The notes under the pieces were generated by a model that saw nothing but the letters and a program-made list of their open reading frames with translations, was not told the origin of the DNA and made no database searches. Shown here one piece after another: positions 1-6,449 of a stretch of DNA of 14,643 nucleotides. Position 1 is the stretch's first letter; each line of letters starts with the position of its first letter. Source of the DNA: Candidatus Accumulibacter iunctus (GTDB lineage: Bacteria > Pseudomonadota > Gammaproteobacteria > Burkholderiales > Rhodocyclaceae); NCBI GenBank assembly GCA_002345025.1, contig DDUX01000134.1:1-14643 (forward strand), read 5' to 3'. The position numbers and the translations under genes were made by a program.

Positions 1-250
1 CGGCGATCGCCAACTGGCTGACCTTCGGCGGCCGACCTGCGCCTTCTCGGGCAAGCAACGCATTCTGACCACCGTCGTAAAATGCCGCCACCCATTTGAA
101 AACCGCGCGCACCGAGACATCGAAATGGCGCGCCACGTCACTCGCCGGCATACCAGCCCGAACCATCTTGACGCCCTGCATGCGTATCCATTGCTGTTCC
201 ATGCGGCGGGAACTGAAAACCGGCCGTTTGGGCATTAGTGAAGAGTTCAT
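1..250 (-). CDS. IS630-family transposase, N-terminal part (runs off window)
   Basis: The minus strand reads open from an ATG at 250 to the window edge, giving 83 residues. After a short basic start (MNSSLMPKRPVF) comes a helix-turn-helix stretch in which a hydrophobic helix (MVRAGMPASDVARHFDVS) is followed by VRAVFKWVAAFYDGG and a basic GRPPKVS segment. This is the usual DNA-binding N-terminus of IS630/Tc1-like transposases, whose DDE catalytic domain would lie beyond the window. The family recognises its terminal inverted repeats and inserts at TA dinucleotides (family knowledge). The 3' part is unseen, so intactness cannot be judged. The element's end should lie between the ATG and the next gene at 359. 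A stand-alone HTH regulator is a less likely alternative. Confidence 0.75.
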   Translation of the reverse strand, partial: MNSSLMPKRPVFSSRRMEQQWIRMQGVKMVRAGMPASDVARHFDVSVRAVFKWVAAFYDGGQNALLAREGAGRPPKVSQLAIA

Positions 251-254
251 GCGT

Positions 255-275
255 CATAGTATACTATATACTATG
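255..275. repeat. AT-rich palindrome beside the transposase start
   Basis: A perfect 9-bp inverted repeat, catagtata and tatactatg, flanks a 3-nt centre (cta). It sits five bases upstream of the transposase ATG, in an AT-rich patch (about 251-330) within otherwise GC-rich DNA. It could be part of the insertion-sequence end, an operator for the transposase, or a promoter region with several TATACT/TAGTAT-like -10 elements. No convincing -35 partner was found in either direction. Confidence 0.45.
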
Positions 276-358
276 AAAACGCGGACGAACAAAACACAAA
301 TGCACGGCAATACTTTATTGCTTAGTATCCCACCTAGGCGAGAGCCCTCAGGCGAGAA

Positions 359-1345
359 ATGACTGAACCAGAGCAAACCCCAGATCTGTCCCCACTCGCG
401 CGAACAATAACAAGGGATGGCAAAGCCGTTCGAATCGATATCTACGAAGACGGCGAAGGTGGCTGGATTCTGGAAGTGGTCGATGAACATGGGAACTCCA
501 CCGTTTGGGATGACGCGTTTCCAAGCGAGCGCGAGGCGCTCGACGAAGCGCTGAACACCATCGATGAGGATGGCATTGACTCGCTGATTGGTTCGCCCGT
601 CTGTGCGCTGAAACCGGCGGATCTGAATCAGCCGCTTTCCCGGGCGGAACTCAACGAACTTGACGAGTTCCTGGCCGACGAGTCCATTGAGGCTACGTCA
701 ATGGATGTCTCGACGCTGCAAGGCTTCCTGGCCGCGATTGTCATCGGCCCGCGCGCCGTACACCTACCAGAGTGGCTACCGTGGGTGTGGGACATGCAGG
801 AAGGGCAGGCAGAGGCCAAGTTCGACAACAGGGAACAGGCCGATCGGATCATGTCGCTGCTTGTGCGGCACTACAACACGGTGGTCCATACGTTCCTTGA
901 TGATCCGGCATCCTTCGAACCTGTTTTCACGCTCCGCAACCAATGGGGTGCGGCCGAGTGGTGCGAGGGCTTCATTCTTGGCTTTCAGTTCAGCGACGAG
1001 GCATGGAGCCTGCTCTCTGCTGAGGAACCGACCTGGTTCGCCCCTTTCCTGCGTTTGGGAACCGACGATGGCATCCACCTGACCACGAAACTCGGCGATG
1101 CCGAGAGGTGGATGAACGAAGTCACACCATCGCTCGAGAAGATTCACGCCTACTGGAAAGACAAGCGTGTCCGCCAACCTGGTGGAGTCGTGCAGCACGA
1201 AACTCGCCTTGGCGGCCAGAAAGCAGCTGCGCAGGCAGTTCGTGGTGGGCCAAAGATCGGCCGCAACGATCCTTGTCCTTGTCGCAGTGGGAAGAAGTTC
1301 AAGAAGTGCTGCGGAGCGGTTGACGCTCTGGGCGCTTTGCATTGA
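359..1345 (+). CDS. UPF0149 (YecA/YgfB-like) family protein with C-terminal SEC-C motif
   Basis: The 328-residue protein has three parts. Residues 1-80 form an acidic N-terminal segment (DGKAVRIDIYEDGEGGW and a VVDEHGNSTVWDD stretch). Residues about 92-265 are helical and resemble UPF0149/YecA proteins, with LSRAELNELDEFLAD at the start and WCEGFILGFQFSDEAW in the middle. The C-terminus carries a SEC-C metal-binding motif, RNDPCPCRSGKKFKKCCG, with Cys306, Cys308, Cys317 and Cys318 as likely zinc ligands. SEC-C motifs in SecA and YecA bind zinc and can contact the ribosome or partner proteins (family knowledge); the role of this protein is not known. The start at 359 has only a weak purine-rich leader (aggcgag). 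It lies directly downstream of the insertion-sequence end, so its transcription may be influenced by it. It is not in an operon: the next gene is convergent. Confidence 0.8.
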   Translation: MTEPEQTPDLSPLARTITRDGKAVRIDIYEDGEGGWILEVVDEHGNSTVWDDAFPSEREALDEALNTIDEDGIDSLIGSPVCALKPADLNQPLSRAELNELDEFLADESIEATSMDVSTLQGFLAAIVIGPRAVHLPEWLPWVWDMQEGQAEAKFDNREQADRIMSLLVRHYNTVVHTFLDDPASFEPVFTLRNQWGAAEWCEGFILGFQFSDEAWSLLSAEEPTWFAPFLRLGTDDGIHLTTKLGDAERWMNEVTPSLEKIHAYWKDKRVRQPGGVVQHETRLGGQKAAAQAVRGGPKIGRNDPCPCRSGKKFKKCCGAVDALGALH

Positions 1346-1916
1346 CGAGGCTGGGGAGGAGGTGCTACTCCGGTTGGCCAATCGCTCGTAGGGTATCCCG
1401 AACTTGGTCCTCCATGCCTGACGCGTCCTCACCCGCGCGCTGCGTGGACAGCAGCCCGTGCCAGTGGTGGCAAGCTCGGCAGGCCAGTGAGCGAAAGGTT
1501 GGCGCACCGGCTATCGAGCGCAAGCCGACCGGTGCCTTCTGCGACACCGCGGACGCCCCTTCTGGACCGGCAGTGCGAGACGTCGGATCTGCTGTTCGGG
1601 AGTGCACTCGCCGTGGCCGCAGCAAAGTGCAACGGTGACTCCCCGCGTTGAGCGCAGCCATCGAGAGCACGACGTTGGACGCGCTTCGGTGCCGAGGCGG
1701 CGCCTGTGAGTGGGTAGCAGGCCCATGGCCGGGGAGCCACATCCGCGGCTCGCTCTCCGGCCTTCGATGGACCGCGTTGTCAGACATCGCCGTGTGTGGA
1801 GCCAGCGGATCGGTTGTGGCCGAAGCGCGCCGGGTGGCGCTCGCAAGCGCAACTCCTTGCGCATGGCAAGGGGCCGGCTGTCGTGAGGCTGCTCCCCGGT
1901 GGCTACGCCCGCCCTT
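1346..1916. other. 571-bp convergent intergenic region, no convincing gene
   Basis: This gap separates the 3' ends of two convergent genes. Open frames exist on both strands but have the Arg/Ala/Pro-rich composition typical of chance frames in GC-rich DNA. The best candidate for a decayed gene is on the minus strand. A stretch GHGECTPEQQIRRLALPVQK (near 1600-1540) and a later one ending ACHHWHGLLSTQRAGEDASG and MEDQVRDTLRAIGQPE (about 1490-1365) read like protein but lie in different frames. I do not recognise a family, so no gene is called. Confidence 0.5.
1837..1873 (-). terminator. Two adjacent hairpins downstream of the hydrolase-GST gene
   Basis: Two short stem-loops follow one another 40-80 bases past the stop codon of the minus-strand gene. 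One is 1837-1850 (gcgct, loop cgca, agcgc). The other is 1853-1873 (ctccttgc, loop gcatg, gcaagggg, eight pairs with one G-T wobble). No T tract follows on the minus strand, so an intrinsic terminator is uncertain. They may only mark or protect a transcript 3' end. Confidence 0.25.
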
Positions 1917-4169
1917 TCAGTCCGCCGTCGCCAGCGCCTCGAGGACGCTCGGCCGGCGACCGATGCGTTCCTGGAAGGCGGACAGCGCTGCCCAGCGGCC
2001 AATGTCGATCGCTACCGCGCCGCACCAGCCGAGGACGGTAAACAGGTAGGCGTCGGCGACCGTGAAGTGCTCGCCGAGCAGGTAGTTCCTTCCCTCGAGG
2101 TGGGTGGCGACATGGCCCAGCCGGGTGGCAAGGCTGTCCCGCAGGCAGCCCCGGTATTCCTCCGGCGTGTCCGGCCTGAACAGCGGTATGAAGCCCTTGT
2201 GCAGTTCCGAGCCGATGAACGCGAGCCATTCCTGCAAGTGGTAGCGCGCGAGACTGTAGGGGCGTGGTGCGAGACCACTCTCGGGGATGCGGTCGGCGAT
2301 GTACTGCAGGATCGCTGCGGTCTCCGTCAGCCGATCGCCATCGCCGAGTTCGAGTACCGGGACGTAGCCTTTCGGGTTGATGGCAGTGAAGTCGCTGCCG
2401 TCGGCAAGCTGGCGCTGGCGGATGTCGACGCGAACGAGATCGAAGTCGAGCCCGGCCTCGCGCAGCGCAATGTGCGGCGCCAGCGATGAGGTGCCCGGAG
2501 TGAAGTAAAGCTTCATGTTCAGGCTGCCGGGCATGCGTTGCGCTGCTGCTGACGGCTTCTGCTCCGCCTCCTCGGCGCCGGGAAGCCGGGTGACTTCGAC
2601 GCTGAGGAAGCCGCGGTTGTTGCCATAGGCAAAGGCCGAGTCGTTGGCAAAGAAGTAGAGGAACCCAGGCTCGGTGATCTCGATCTCGCAGCCATTCGGG
2701 GTGGCGATCAGGCTGCTCTCGTCATCGACGCGCGCCACTCCGCTGACGGCGCTCTCGATCAGCCCGGTAAGCATATTCTCGGAATCTGCGTTGTTGGCCT
2801 CGAGGTCGGGCCGCGGATGAATGGCGGCAACCAGCGAGGACCATGGGCGCTTTTCCATCCGGCGGCTGCCTTCCGCAAGTTGCAGGAACCACGCCTTCGA
2901 CTCATAGCCGTCGGCGTCTGCCGAGATTTCCTTGTCGAGCCAGGTGCCGCTGGCTTCGACGCGGTAGCGTTCGTCAACGTCCACCTCGATGCCGGAAGCG
3001 TTCCACCACTTGTGGGCGTACACGGGGAAGCGTGTCGAGCCGTCAATCGGCAGCTTGCGGAACGGTAGGGCCTCACGGTCCGGGTGCAACTGCTCTTCCG
3101 GCAGTGGCTCGTCGTCGCCACGATACACGGAAGCACAGGCGGGGATGTCCTCGAGTGCCTTCGGTCGATAATCAGGGCGCTCCTGCAGCCGCTGCAACAC
3201 GCTGGGATGGACTTCGGCGTCATCTGGAATCTTGCGCTCCTTGCTCGGGCGGGTTCGCCAGACGGGGCTGCGAGTTTCGTCGTGCCGATCCTGCAGGCAG
3301 TCCGGCGCAAGTCCCGGAACCAGTTGCTCGGGAAAGAGCCGCAGGCCGGCATCGAGGTCGTTGACCTCCTGCATCATCCATTCGAGCGCGATGTCCGCGA
3401 GGCCGCGGTCTTCGTAGCCACCGCCGACGTCGGCATGGGCGCCGGCAAACCAGAGCTGCCTGATCCCCTCGCGCTCGGCCCACAGCGTCGGAACAAAGTC
3501 GGCGCGCTGCTCGTCTATGGCCAGCGCCTGACGCCCGTACTGGACGCGCGGGTTCAGCTCACGGTTGCGGAACTTCAGGAAGCGGAGTTCTTCGCGGTCG
3601 ACCAGACGCAGGCCGTTGAACAGCGGCACGCCAAGTTCGCCGACGGTGTCCCAGACGCCGATCATGCGGATCGGTGTTTCGTCGTTGTGTTTCCAGAAGC
3701 GGGTGCCACGCTTCTTGCCGCGATCGTCCTTGTAGATCAGCCAGATCCGCTCCGCCTCATCGGCGGCGTCGCCGTCGCTGGCCTCGCCTGCCGGGATCAG
3801 GCCAGTGTAAGCGATGAACTCACCGAGGCTGCGGGCAGCCCAGGCGCCACGCGAGAAACCGAACAGCCAGATCTTGTCGCCGCGCTGGTATACCTGTGAG
3901 ATCAGCAGGTAGGCATCGATCATGCTGTCGTGCAGGCCGATTCCCTGCGTTCCCCGGAGCAGCCCCTGCGAGCGGCCGCCGCTGCCGACGCTGGCGAGAT
4001 GGAAGGCCGCGAGTTTCTCTCCACTCTTGACGAGATGCGAGCGGATCGGCCCGCTCTCCTCGACCTGTCGCTCGTCGCCGGGCAGCATCTGGAACAGTCG
4101 GAATGCGTTGGTTCGCTCGACGGGATCGTTCCAGCTTCCGTCGAAACAAACGACTATCTCCTTGCTCAT
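1917..4169 (-). CDS. DUF2235/Tle1-like serine hydrolase fused to a LecA-like region and a glutathione S-transferase
   Basis: The 750-residue protein combines three modules. Residues 1-300 are a DUF2235 alpha/beta hydrolase of the T6SS phospholipase Tle1 type. It has an N-terminal VVCFDGSWND, a nucleophile elbow GFSRG (Ser106), VWDTVGELG (Asp174) and FAGAHADVGGGY (His245) as catalytic triad candidates. Residues about 380-528 end in FFANDSAFAYGNNRGFLSV, which matches the calcium/galactose loop of the lectin LecA in spacing; Asp510, Asn517 and Asn518 match known ligands, while the Thr ligand is Ala514. After a linker rich in Ala, Glu and Pro, residues 552-750 form a complete 199-residue beta-class GST very like E. 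coli GstA (NPKGYVPVL, ELHKGFIPLFRPDTPEEY, FTVADAYLFTVL). Its His106 equivalent is kept (residue 657), but the Cys10 position is Ser561. The start at 4169 was chosen for a strong ribosome-binding site and the conserved MSKEIVVCFDGSW; 42 upstream codons are also open but look non-coding. No signal peptide is seen. Hydrolase domain confidence is high, lectin resemblance moderate; function of the fusion is unknown. Confidence 0.88.
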   Translation of the reverse strand: MSKEIVVCFDGSWNDPVERTNAFRLFQMLPGDERQVEESGPIRSHLVKSGEKLAAFHLASVGSGGRSQGLLRGTQGIGLHDSMIDAYLLISQVYQRGDKIWLFGFSRGAWAARSLGEFIAYTGLIPAGEASDGDAADEAERIWLIYKDDRGKKRGTRFWKHNDETPIRMIGVWDTVGELGVPLFNGLRLVDREELRFLKFRNRELNPRVQYGRQALAIDEQRADFVPTLWAEREGIRQLWFAGAHADVGGGYEDRGLADIALEWMMQEVNDLDAGLRLFPEQLVPGLAPDCLQDRHDETRSPVWRTRPSKERKIPDDAEVHPSVLQRLQERPDYRPKALEDIPACASVYRGDDEPLPEEQLHPDREALPFRKLPIDGSTRFPVYAHKWWNASGIEVDVDERYRVEASGTWLDKEISADADGYESKAWFLQLAEGSRRMEKRPWSSLVAAIHPRPDLEANNADSENMLTGLIESAVSGVARVDDESSLIATPNGCEIEITEPGFLYFFANDSAFAYGNNRGFLSVEVTRLPGAEEAEQKPSAAAQRMPGSLNMKLYFTPGTSSLAPHIALREAGLDFDLVRVDIRQRQLADGSDFTAINPKGYVPVLELGDGDRLTETAAILQYIADRIPESGLAPRPYSLARYHLQEWLAFIGSELHKGFIPLFRPDTPEEYRGCLRDSLATRLGHVATHLEGRNYLLGEHFTVADAYLFTVLGWCGAVAIDIGRWAALSAFQERIGRRPSVLEALATAD

Positions 4170-4401
4170 GGCTTTTCCTCCCTGTCCACCTGTTTTCGTC
4201 GGCGGCCGCCGCCGACCGCGACTCCCGATCGCTGCCTGCCGGAACCTGCACGCCCACCGAACTGGAGTGTGCGAACAGGCCTGTCGCACGACCAAGCTGG
4301 GCCGTGCCCGCGCGCAGCCTCCATGCGCGGCCGGGCAGCAATCAGAAGGTCTCGGCGGTCGCTTTCCGGCGGTCTGCCGGCGACGATCCCGTCACAACTG
4401 C
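4170..4401. other. Intergenic leader between dolP and the hydrolase-GST gene
   Basis: 232 bases separate the dolP-like stop from the hydrolase start on the same strand. Apart from the ribosome-binding site I see only a small GC hairpin at 4366-4380 (ccggc, five-base loop, gccgg) without a T tract. A promoter for the hydrolase gene is expected here but no convincing -35/-10 pair is visible. Confidence 0.4.
4177..4182 (-). promoter_or_regulatory. Shine-Dalgarno site deciding the start at 4169
   Basis: On the minus strand GGGAGG lies seven bases before the ATG at 4169. It favours this start over the upstream in-frame ATG at 4295, whose 42-codon extension is Arg/Gly-rich and not family-like. Confidence 0.75.
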
Positions 4402-5055
4402 TCAGCCGCCGCCGGTCGGCGGCGGCGCCGGCGGGTTCGATTTCGGCAGCGAAACATCGAGTTCTTTCGCCTTGGTGTCCGAGATGATCTCGAACAGCGT
4501 CACAACCTTCCTGACGTCGCTCGTCGTTCGCGCCACCTGGACTGCCGCGTCGGCCTCACGCTGCGTGACCAGACCCATCAGGTAGACGACGCCATTTTCG
4601 GTGACGACCTTGACATGGACCGCGTTGAACTTCCCGGAATCGACGAAGCGGCTCTTCACCCGGGTGGTGATGTACGAGTCGTTGCTGCGTGTCGAGAAGG
4701 ACGTGACCGGGCCGATGCTCAGTTCGTTGTACAGCCCCTGTACCTGGGGCACAGCCGTGACGATGTTCTCGATTTCGATTCTCACCTGTTCGGAAGGCAC
4801 CTCGCCGGTGATCAGCACCTTGCGGTTGTAGCTGGTGAAATTCGCGTGGACGTTTTCCCAGGGCTTCTCGCCGACGCGGGCACTGACCTTCCATTCGATC
4901 GACTCGTCGTCCGTCTGCGTGCCGAGCGATCGACGGTCAAAAACGGCCAGCGCACCACCGCTGGCGCCGGCGGCGACCATCGGCAGACAGCCTTGCAGCA
5001 GGGGTGCCATCAGGGCTGCACCGAGCAACGCGCCCGTGGCAAGCAATCGTTTCAT
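4402..5055 (-). CDS. dolP: Dual-BON-domain outer-membrane lipoprotein (DolP/YraP-like)
   Basis: The 217-residue protein begins with a lipoprotein signal peptide: MKRLLATGALLGAALMAP and lipobox LLQGC, with Cys23 as the lipidation site. Two BON domains follow, at about residues 50-117 (VHANFTSYNRKVLITGEVPS) and 126-195 (DSYITTRVKSRFVDSGKF, VYLMGLVTQREADAAVQVAR). The tail is Pro/Gly-rich (PPAPPPTGGG). In E. coli, DolP binds anionic phospholipid at division sites and supports outer-membrane integrity and BAM function (family knowledge). The ATG overlaps the stop of the upstream sugar-isomerase-like gene as ATGA, and GGAG lies upstream within that gene's end, so the two are probably translationally coupled. 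The order yraN-(SIS gene)-dolP matches E. coli, which strengthens the assignment. Confidence 0.9.
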   Translation of the reverse strand: MKRLLATGALLGAALMAPLLQGCLPMVAAGASGGALAVFDRRSLGTQTDDESIEWKVSARVGEKPWENVHANFTSYNRKVLITGEVPSEQVRIEIENIVTAVPQVQGLYNELSIGPVTSFSTRSNDSYITTRVKSRFVDSGKFNAVHVKVVTENGVVYLMGLVTQREADAAVQVARTTSDVRKVVTLFEIISDTKAKELDVSLPKSNPPAPPPTGGG

Positions 5056-5645
5056 TCTTCAACTCCCATGAGCAGGCAATCGATGCCGTCGCAGAGACAA
5101 TGGATGACCAGCAGGTGCGTTTCCTGAATTCGCGCCGTGCGCTCGGCGGGGACGCAGATGTGCACATCCTCATCGTGCAGCATCTCGCCGATCGCACCGC
5201 CGCCCTTGCCGGTCAGAGCAACGACCCGTAGCTCGTTCTCGTGCGCGACATTGATCGCCGCGATGACATTGGCCGAGCTGCCCGAGGTCGAGATGGCGAC
5301 GAGAACGTCCCCCGGTTGGCCCAGAGCGCGAACCTGCTTGGCGAAGACGGCCTCGAAACCATAGTCGTTGGCAATTGCCGAGAGAATCGAGGTATCGGTC
5401 GTCAGGGCGATCGCCGCCAGTTCGTGGCGCTCGACCTCGAAGCGCCCGACCAGTTCGGCGGCAAGGTGCTGGGCGTCGGCTGCCGAGCCGCCATTGCCAC
5501 AGGCAAGGATCTTGCCGTTGTTCAGCAGGCAGCTGACCATCGTCTCGATTGCCCGCGCGACCGGTGCGGCCAGCGCTTCGGCGGCGTCCAGCTTGATCTG
5601 GGCACTGTCCCTGAACTGCTGGCGGATACGGTGGGTCAGTTCCAT
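5052..5645 (-). CDS. gmhA: SIS-domain protein, GmhA/DiaA family
   Basis: The 197-residue protein has one SIS sugar-phosphate isomerase fold. It shows ILACGNGGSAADAQHLAAEL (residues 47-65), AIANDYGFEAVFAKQVRALG, GDVLVAISTSGSSANVI and a C-terminal ARIQETHLLVIHCLCDGID. GmhA converts sedoheptulose-7-phosphate to D-glycero-D-manno-heptose-7-phosphate for LPS core synthesis; DiaA binds DnaA and stimulates replication initiation (family knowledge). Glu64, Gln174 and His182 occupy the places of the GmhA catalytic residues, which E. coli DiaA lacks, favouring an active isomerase. The position before dolP and the CLCDGID ending are DiaA-like, so either or both roles are possible. The start at 5645 fits the family length; in-frame sequence upstream is not family-like. 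The leader contains only a weak GGGA. A TAGAAT -10-like hexamer lies in the 40-bp gap upstream without a clear -35. Confidence 0.85.
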   Translation of the reverse strand: MELTHRIRQQFRDSAQIKLDAAEALAAPVARAIETMVSCLLNNGKILACGNGGSAADAQHLAAELVGRFEVERHELAAIALTTDTSILSAIANDYGFEAVFAKQVRALGQPGDVLVAISTSGSSANVIAAINVAHENELRVVALTGKGGGAIGEMLHDEDVHICVPAERTARIQETHLLVIHCLCDGIDCLLMGVEE

Positions 5646-5685
5646 CGGCGGTCCCGGACATCGCGTAAAGGGGCTGATTCTATCA

Positions 5686-6063
5686 TCAGAGCAGCAGGAA
5701 GACCTCGAACTCGACCCGGCGCCAGGGGTCAGGATCCTGGCGCAGCTTCGACACCCGCGCCTCGAGCTTCTCGCCCGCGTCCAGGGCACGCGCGACGGCA
5801 CGGTTCTCTGCGCGCGGCACGTAACCGAGCTGGCGTCCTTTCCACTCCACTCGCACGGCGTTGCGGTCATGCCGGTTATCGGCTTCGCGCACCAGCTCCA
5901 GGCGGTCACCGGTCCTGATCTGTGACCACAGCTCGCTCGCGGCGTAGTACTGGCTGCCCGCGAGCGGCGAGCTCTGCACCAGGACCCTGACGGTCTCGCC
6001 GCCGCTTGCCAGCAGCGGGAGCAAAGTCAGCGCCAGGAGCAGGCTAAGGCGCCTGGAACGCAT
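5686..6063 (-). CDS. Small HIRAN-domain protein with predicted signal peptide
   Basis: The 125-residue protein starts MRSRRLSLLLALTLLPLLAS, a basic start followed by a hydrophobic run that looks like a Sec signal peptide cleaved near residue 20-22. Residues about 30-122 form a single HIRAN domain: LAGSQYY, LELVREADNRHDRNAV, GRQLGYVPRAENRAVARAL and a final WRRVEFEVFLLL. HIRAN domains in HLTF-type helicases bind DNA 3' ends (family knowledge). A stand-alone exported version has no role I can name; stand-alone HIRAN proteins occur in bacteria. The ATG lies 20 bases inside the end of yraN, in another frame, and 40 bases separate its stop from the SIS gene, so it belongs to the same transcription unit. 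A longer in-frame start exists upstream, but it would bury the signal peptide and overlap yraN further. Confidence 0.75.
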   Translation of the reverse strand: MRSRRLSLLLALTLLPLLASGGETVRVLVQSSPLAGSQYYAASELWSQIRTGDRLELVREADNRHDRNAVRVEWKGRQLGYVPRAENRAVARALDAGEKLEARVSKLRQDPDPWRRVEFEVFLLL

Positions 6064-6433
6064 CGCGGAGCCATTCGATCGCCTCGGTCGAGAGTCTGTC
6101 GAGGAGGATGCAGTCGAAGCGGCAGTCACGCTCGGCAGCGCTGTGGGTCGTCAGGTAATGCTCGGCAGCGAGGGCGATTCGCCGCTGCTTGGTGGTGGTG
6201 ATGCTGGCACCGGCGCCACCGTAGGCAGCGTTGCGGCGCAGCCGCACTTCGACGAAGACAAGAGCCGGCCCATCGCGGCAAATCAGGTCGACTTCGCCAC
6301 CGCGGCAGCGAAAATTGCGCTGCAGGATGCTGAGTCCACGGGCTTCGAGGAACCGCGCGGCGAGATCCTCGGCGACCTCGCCAGGTCTGGTGCGCGTCCC
6401 GGCATGTCCGGGCGTGTTATCTTTGCCGTTCAC
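6044..6433 (-). CDS. yraN: YraN/UPF0102 family nuclease-like protein
   Basis: With a GTG start at 6433 the product has 129 residues, the normal family size. It shows the UPF0102 pattern: GEVAEDLAARFLEARGLSIL (18-37), NFRCRGGEVDLICRDG (40-55), LVFVEVRLRR (58-67), and a Lys/Arg-rich helix KQRRIALAAEHYL. Glu47, Asp49 and Glu62 fit the restriction-endonuclease-like fold core. The biochemical role is not established; family members have been linked to DNA metabolism. No ATG gives a sensible length: the first ATGs of the open frame lie far upstream inside rsmI on the other strand. GGAG about 11 bases upstream is a weak ribosome-binding site. It is the first gene of the minus-strand yraN-HIRAN-gmhA-dolP run, and its promoter must lie within or beyond the start of divergent rsmI. 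Confidence 0.85.
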   Translation of the reverse strand: MNGKDNTPGHAGTRTRPGEVAEDLAARFLEARGLSILQRNFRCRGGEVDLICRDGPALVFVEVRLRRNAAYGGAGASITTTKQRRIALAAEHYLTTHSAAERDCRFDCILLDRLSTEAIEWLRDAFQAP

Positions 6434-6449
6434 CTGCCAGTCGACTCCG

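Noticed and set aside
1917..4295. Longer start for the hydrolase fusion at 4295
   Set aside because: The extra 42 residues are Arg/Gly-rich, and the strong ribosome-binding site is in front of 4169.
4366..4380. Rho-independent terminator after dolP
   Set aside because: The five-pair GC hairpin has no T tract on the minus strand.
5052..5909. Longer 285-residue form of the SIS protein
   Set aside because: The first 88 residues are antisense-like low-complexity sequence overlapping the HIRAN gene in another frame; family proteins start at MELTHRI-like sequence.
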